A DNA stretch of 7,495 nucleotides from NCBI GenBank assembly GCA_001604435.1, contig LVBO01000427.1, forward strand, positions 1-7,495, given 5' to 3'. Origin of the DNA: Synergistales bacterium Syner_01. Its GTDB lineage: Bacteria; Synergistota; Synergistia; Synergistales; Aminobacteriaceae. Shown in pieces: positions 5,910-7,495 of this stretch. The notes beneath the pieces were generated by a model. The model had not been told where the DNA came from and did no database searches. It worked only from the letters and a program-made list of their open reading frames with translations. Within the stretch, counting starts at the first letter, position 1. Each line of letters opens with the position of its first letter. The translations under genes were made by a program, and so were the position numbers.

Positions 5910-7495
5910 ATGAGAAAAAGAACGGGCGCTCTTTCGATGCAGGCGGCTCTTGCTCTTTCTTTCACGTTTTTTGTCCTCCTTTCAGCGGGCGTGGCCGGGT
6001 ACCTTTCCCAGAGGAGCGGACGGGAGGCGGTGCATGCTATTGCCGTTCGATTGCGAGGCGATATGGCGACGCATATCGGCGGGCATGTGCGCGATTTTCT
6101 CCACATACCGCATGTCATCAACCGCCTGAATGCGGACGCATTGAGCGCAGGGATGCTGAACGCCCTCGACGAGCGCGCGCTCGAACTTCATTTCCGGAAG
6201 CAGATAGACGTTTTCTCCTCGGTTTCCAGCATCCACTTCGGCAATACGTCGGGAGGTTTGGTCAACAGCGGCAGGGAAGCCCCCTTCGACTCCCGCTACG
6301 TTATCGAAACGGCCGGTGGACGTGCGGGCGTCTTCCGGAAGTACTCGATAGACAAGGACGGCGCCCGAACCGAACTATTGGCTGAAGTTCCGAATTTCGA
6401 CGCGCGGACGAGAGAGTGGTATATCCGCGCTCGAAAAAGCGGCGGAGGCGTCTGGAGCGACGTGTATGTTCTCTTTACGGGCCAGGATATGGCCATCACC
6501 GCCAGCCGCCCCGTGTACGACGCATATGGGGACTTGCTCGGCGTTGCGGCGGTGGATCTCTCCCTTTCGCAGCTTTCCGCGTTTTTGCAGGCGCTCCCTC
6601 TTGGGAAGGGAACCGCGTTCATCATGGAGCGCTCGGGACTCCTGGTTGCCTCTTCGAGAGGGGAACGTCCGTTCGTCTTGTACGAAGAAGGAGGAGCCCG
6701 GCGTTTGCCTGCCGTCGACAGCGTGCATTCGGAAATCGGGGGAGCGGCGCGCTCTCTGGCCGGCGCACTTGCATCGAACTGCGCTCTGGAAGACGGAGAG
6801 ATTGCTTTTGAAACCGACGGCGAACGGTGTTTTCTTCGAACCGAATCGCTGCACGGCCCGGGAGAACTCGACTGGATCATCGCCGTAACGGCGCCGGAAG
6901 GGGAGTTCATGGGCCGGATAGATGAAAACAACCGGACGACCACGCTGGTTATCCTCTTTGCCGTGCTCCTCTCTTTCGGCGCGGCCCTGCTTCTTGCCCG
7001 AAGAATGGCGCAGCCGGTTCTTCGCCTGAATGCCGCCGCAGGAGCGATCGCCAGGGGGGGAACCCCGCCCGATCTTCCTGTCGACTGTGAAATCGTCGAG
7101 GTGGGAGAGCTATCCGCATCTTTCAACAGGATGGCGGAGGCGCTGCGGAAAACCATCCGTGGATTGAACGAGGAGATCGGCATGCGAAAGGAGACGGAAT
7201 GCCGTTTGCGCGCCGCGAAGGAGCGAGAGGAAGACCTGAGAAAAGAAGCGGAGAACGCGAACAGGGCAAAAAGCGAGTTCCTGGCGAATATGAGCCATGA
7301 GATCAGGACGCCGCTCAACGGAGTCGTCGGTTTCTTGGATATGTTGCGCGCCCCGGGCCTCGACCAGGAACAGCTTTCTTATGTGAACAACGCGAAAGTG
7401 TCCGCATATGCACTCTTAGATATAATAAGCAATATTCTTGATATTTCAAAAATAGAGGCGGGGAAACTTGAACTGGAGACTGTACAGACGGATAT
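5910..7495 (+). CDS. Membrane sensor histidine kinase, dCache-HAMP-HisKA, 3' end outside window
   Basis: The frame is open from 5898 to the window edge; 528 full codons are visible. A basic N-terminus (M-R-K-R) precedes the first membrane segment (about 11-31). An extracytoplasmic dCache-type sensor follows (about 35-340), with R168-E-W170-Y171, W182-S-D-V-Y186, S-R-P-V-Y-D and G-V-A-A-V-D216-L-S-L. The second membrane segment is about 345-363, then HAMP (364-418), a coiled segment (420-455), and HisKA with F-L-A-N-M-S-H463-E-I-R-T-P-L-N-G; H463 is the phosphorylation site. D-I-S-K-I-E-A-G-K-L ends the visible part. The HisKA style is common in hybrid kinases, but the ATPase and any receiver domain lie beyond the edge. 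Start choice is uncertain: ATG 5910 lacks a good ribosome site; TTG 5901 has AAGGG 10 nt upstream and adds three residues; a stop at 5895-5897 limits it. No partner regulator is visible. Confidence 0.9.
   Translation, partial: MRKRTGALSMQAALALSFTFFVLLSAGVAGYLSQRSGREAVHAIAVRLRGDMATHIGGHVRDFLHIPHVINRLNADALSAGMLNALDERALELHFRKQIDVFSSVSSIHFGNTSGGLVNSGREAPFDSRYVIETAGGRAGVFRKYSIDKDGARTELLAEVPNFDARTREWYIRARKSGGGVWSDVYVLFTGQDMAITASRPVYDAYGDLLGVAAVDLSLSQLSAFLQALPLGKGTAFIMERSGLLVASSRGERPFVLYEEGGARRLPAVDSVHSEIGGAARSLAGALASNCALEDGEIAFETDGERCFLRTESLHGPGELDWIIAVTAPEGEFMGRIDENNRTTTLVILFAVLLSFGAALLLARRMAQPVLRLNAAAGAIARGGTPPDLPVDCEIVEVGELSASFNRMAEALRKTIRGLNEEIGMRKETECRLRAAKEREEDLRKEAENANRAKSEFLANMSHEIRTPLNGVVGFLDMLRAPGLDQEQLSYVNNAKVSAYALLDIISNILDISKIEAGKLELETVQTD

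Noticed and set aside
6296..7318. 340-codon open frame on the minus strand
   Set aside because: Antisense to the kinase; its Ser/Arg/Pro-rich composition is typical of a shadow frame, while the plus strand encodes clear dCache, HAMP and HisKA motifs.

Overview
The window is a GC-rich, tightly packed bacterial chromosomal segment. It has six intact or nearly intact protein genes plus the 5' part of a sensor kinase cut off by the right edge. I see no rRNA, tRNA, insertion sequence, CRISPR array or phage gene. The gene set is a YtcJ-type amidohydrolase, an exported FAD oxidoreductase with an SLH-like tail, a DUF1847 cysteine-rich protein and a dCache-domain kinase with an amino-acid-binding signature. 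Strong GGAGG-type ribosome sites and 4-nt stop/start overlaps accompany it. This suits an anaerobic, amino-acid-fermenting diderm; Synergistota is my best guess, made by inference from gene content and not by a search. A Negativicutes-like or other anaerobe is not excluded.

Layout. 1-57: short tail with nothing recognisable. 58-504 (-): PaaI/hotdog thioesterase. 505-597: divergent control region with two perfect TATAAT boxes in mirror orientation, 20 bp apart. 598-864 (+): 88-aa acidic protein of unknown function. It overlaps by 4 nt the GTG start of 861-2465 (+), a YtcJ-like amidohydrolase, so these two form an operon. 2462-2755 (-): MoaD/ThiS-like beta-grasp protein ending in Gly-Gly, convergent with the amidohydrolase and overlapping its stop. 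2756-2870: second divergent control region. 2871-5132 (+): exported FAD-dependent oxidoreductase, overlapping by ATGA the DUF1847 gene at 5129-5716 (+). 5741-5774: strong intrinsic terminator closing that operon. 5775-5909: leader with a TATAAT box. 5910-7495 (+): membrane histidine kinase (dCache, HAMP, HisKA), incomplete at the window end.

How the genes may work together. The thioesterase and the amidohydrolase operon share a divergent promoter region and could be co-ordinated. The FAD enzyme and the DUF1847 protein are translationally coupled, so a shared process is likely, but their substrate cannot be read from sequence. The kinase is separated by a terminator and its own promoter candidate. 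Its sensor domain keeps nearly all the residues of the known dCache amino-acid-binding motif, so it probably senses an extracytoplasmic amino acid or amine. The most interesting points are the exported flavoenzyme with a C-terminal SLH-like module and a possible twin-arginine signal, the orphan MoaD-like carrier, the mirror-image promoter pair, and the kinase ligand motif. I found no convincing evidence for a wholly new defence or mobile system.
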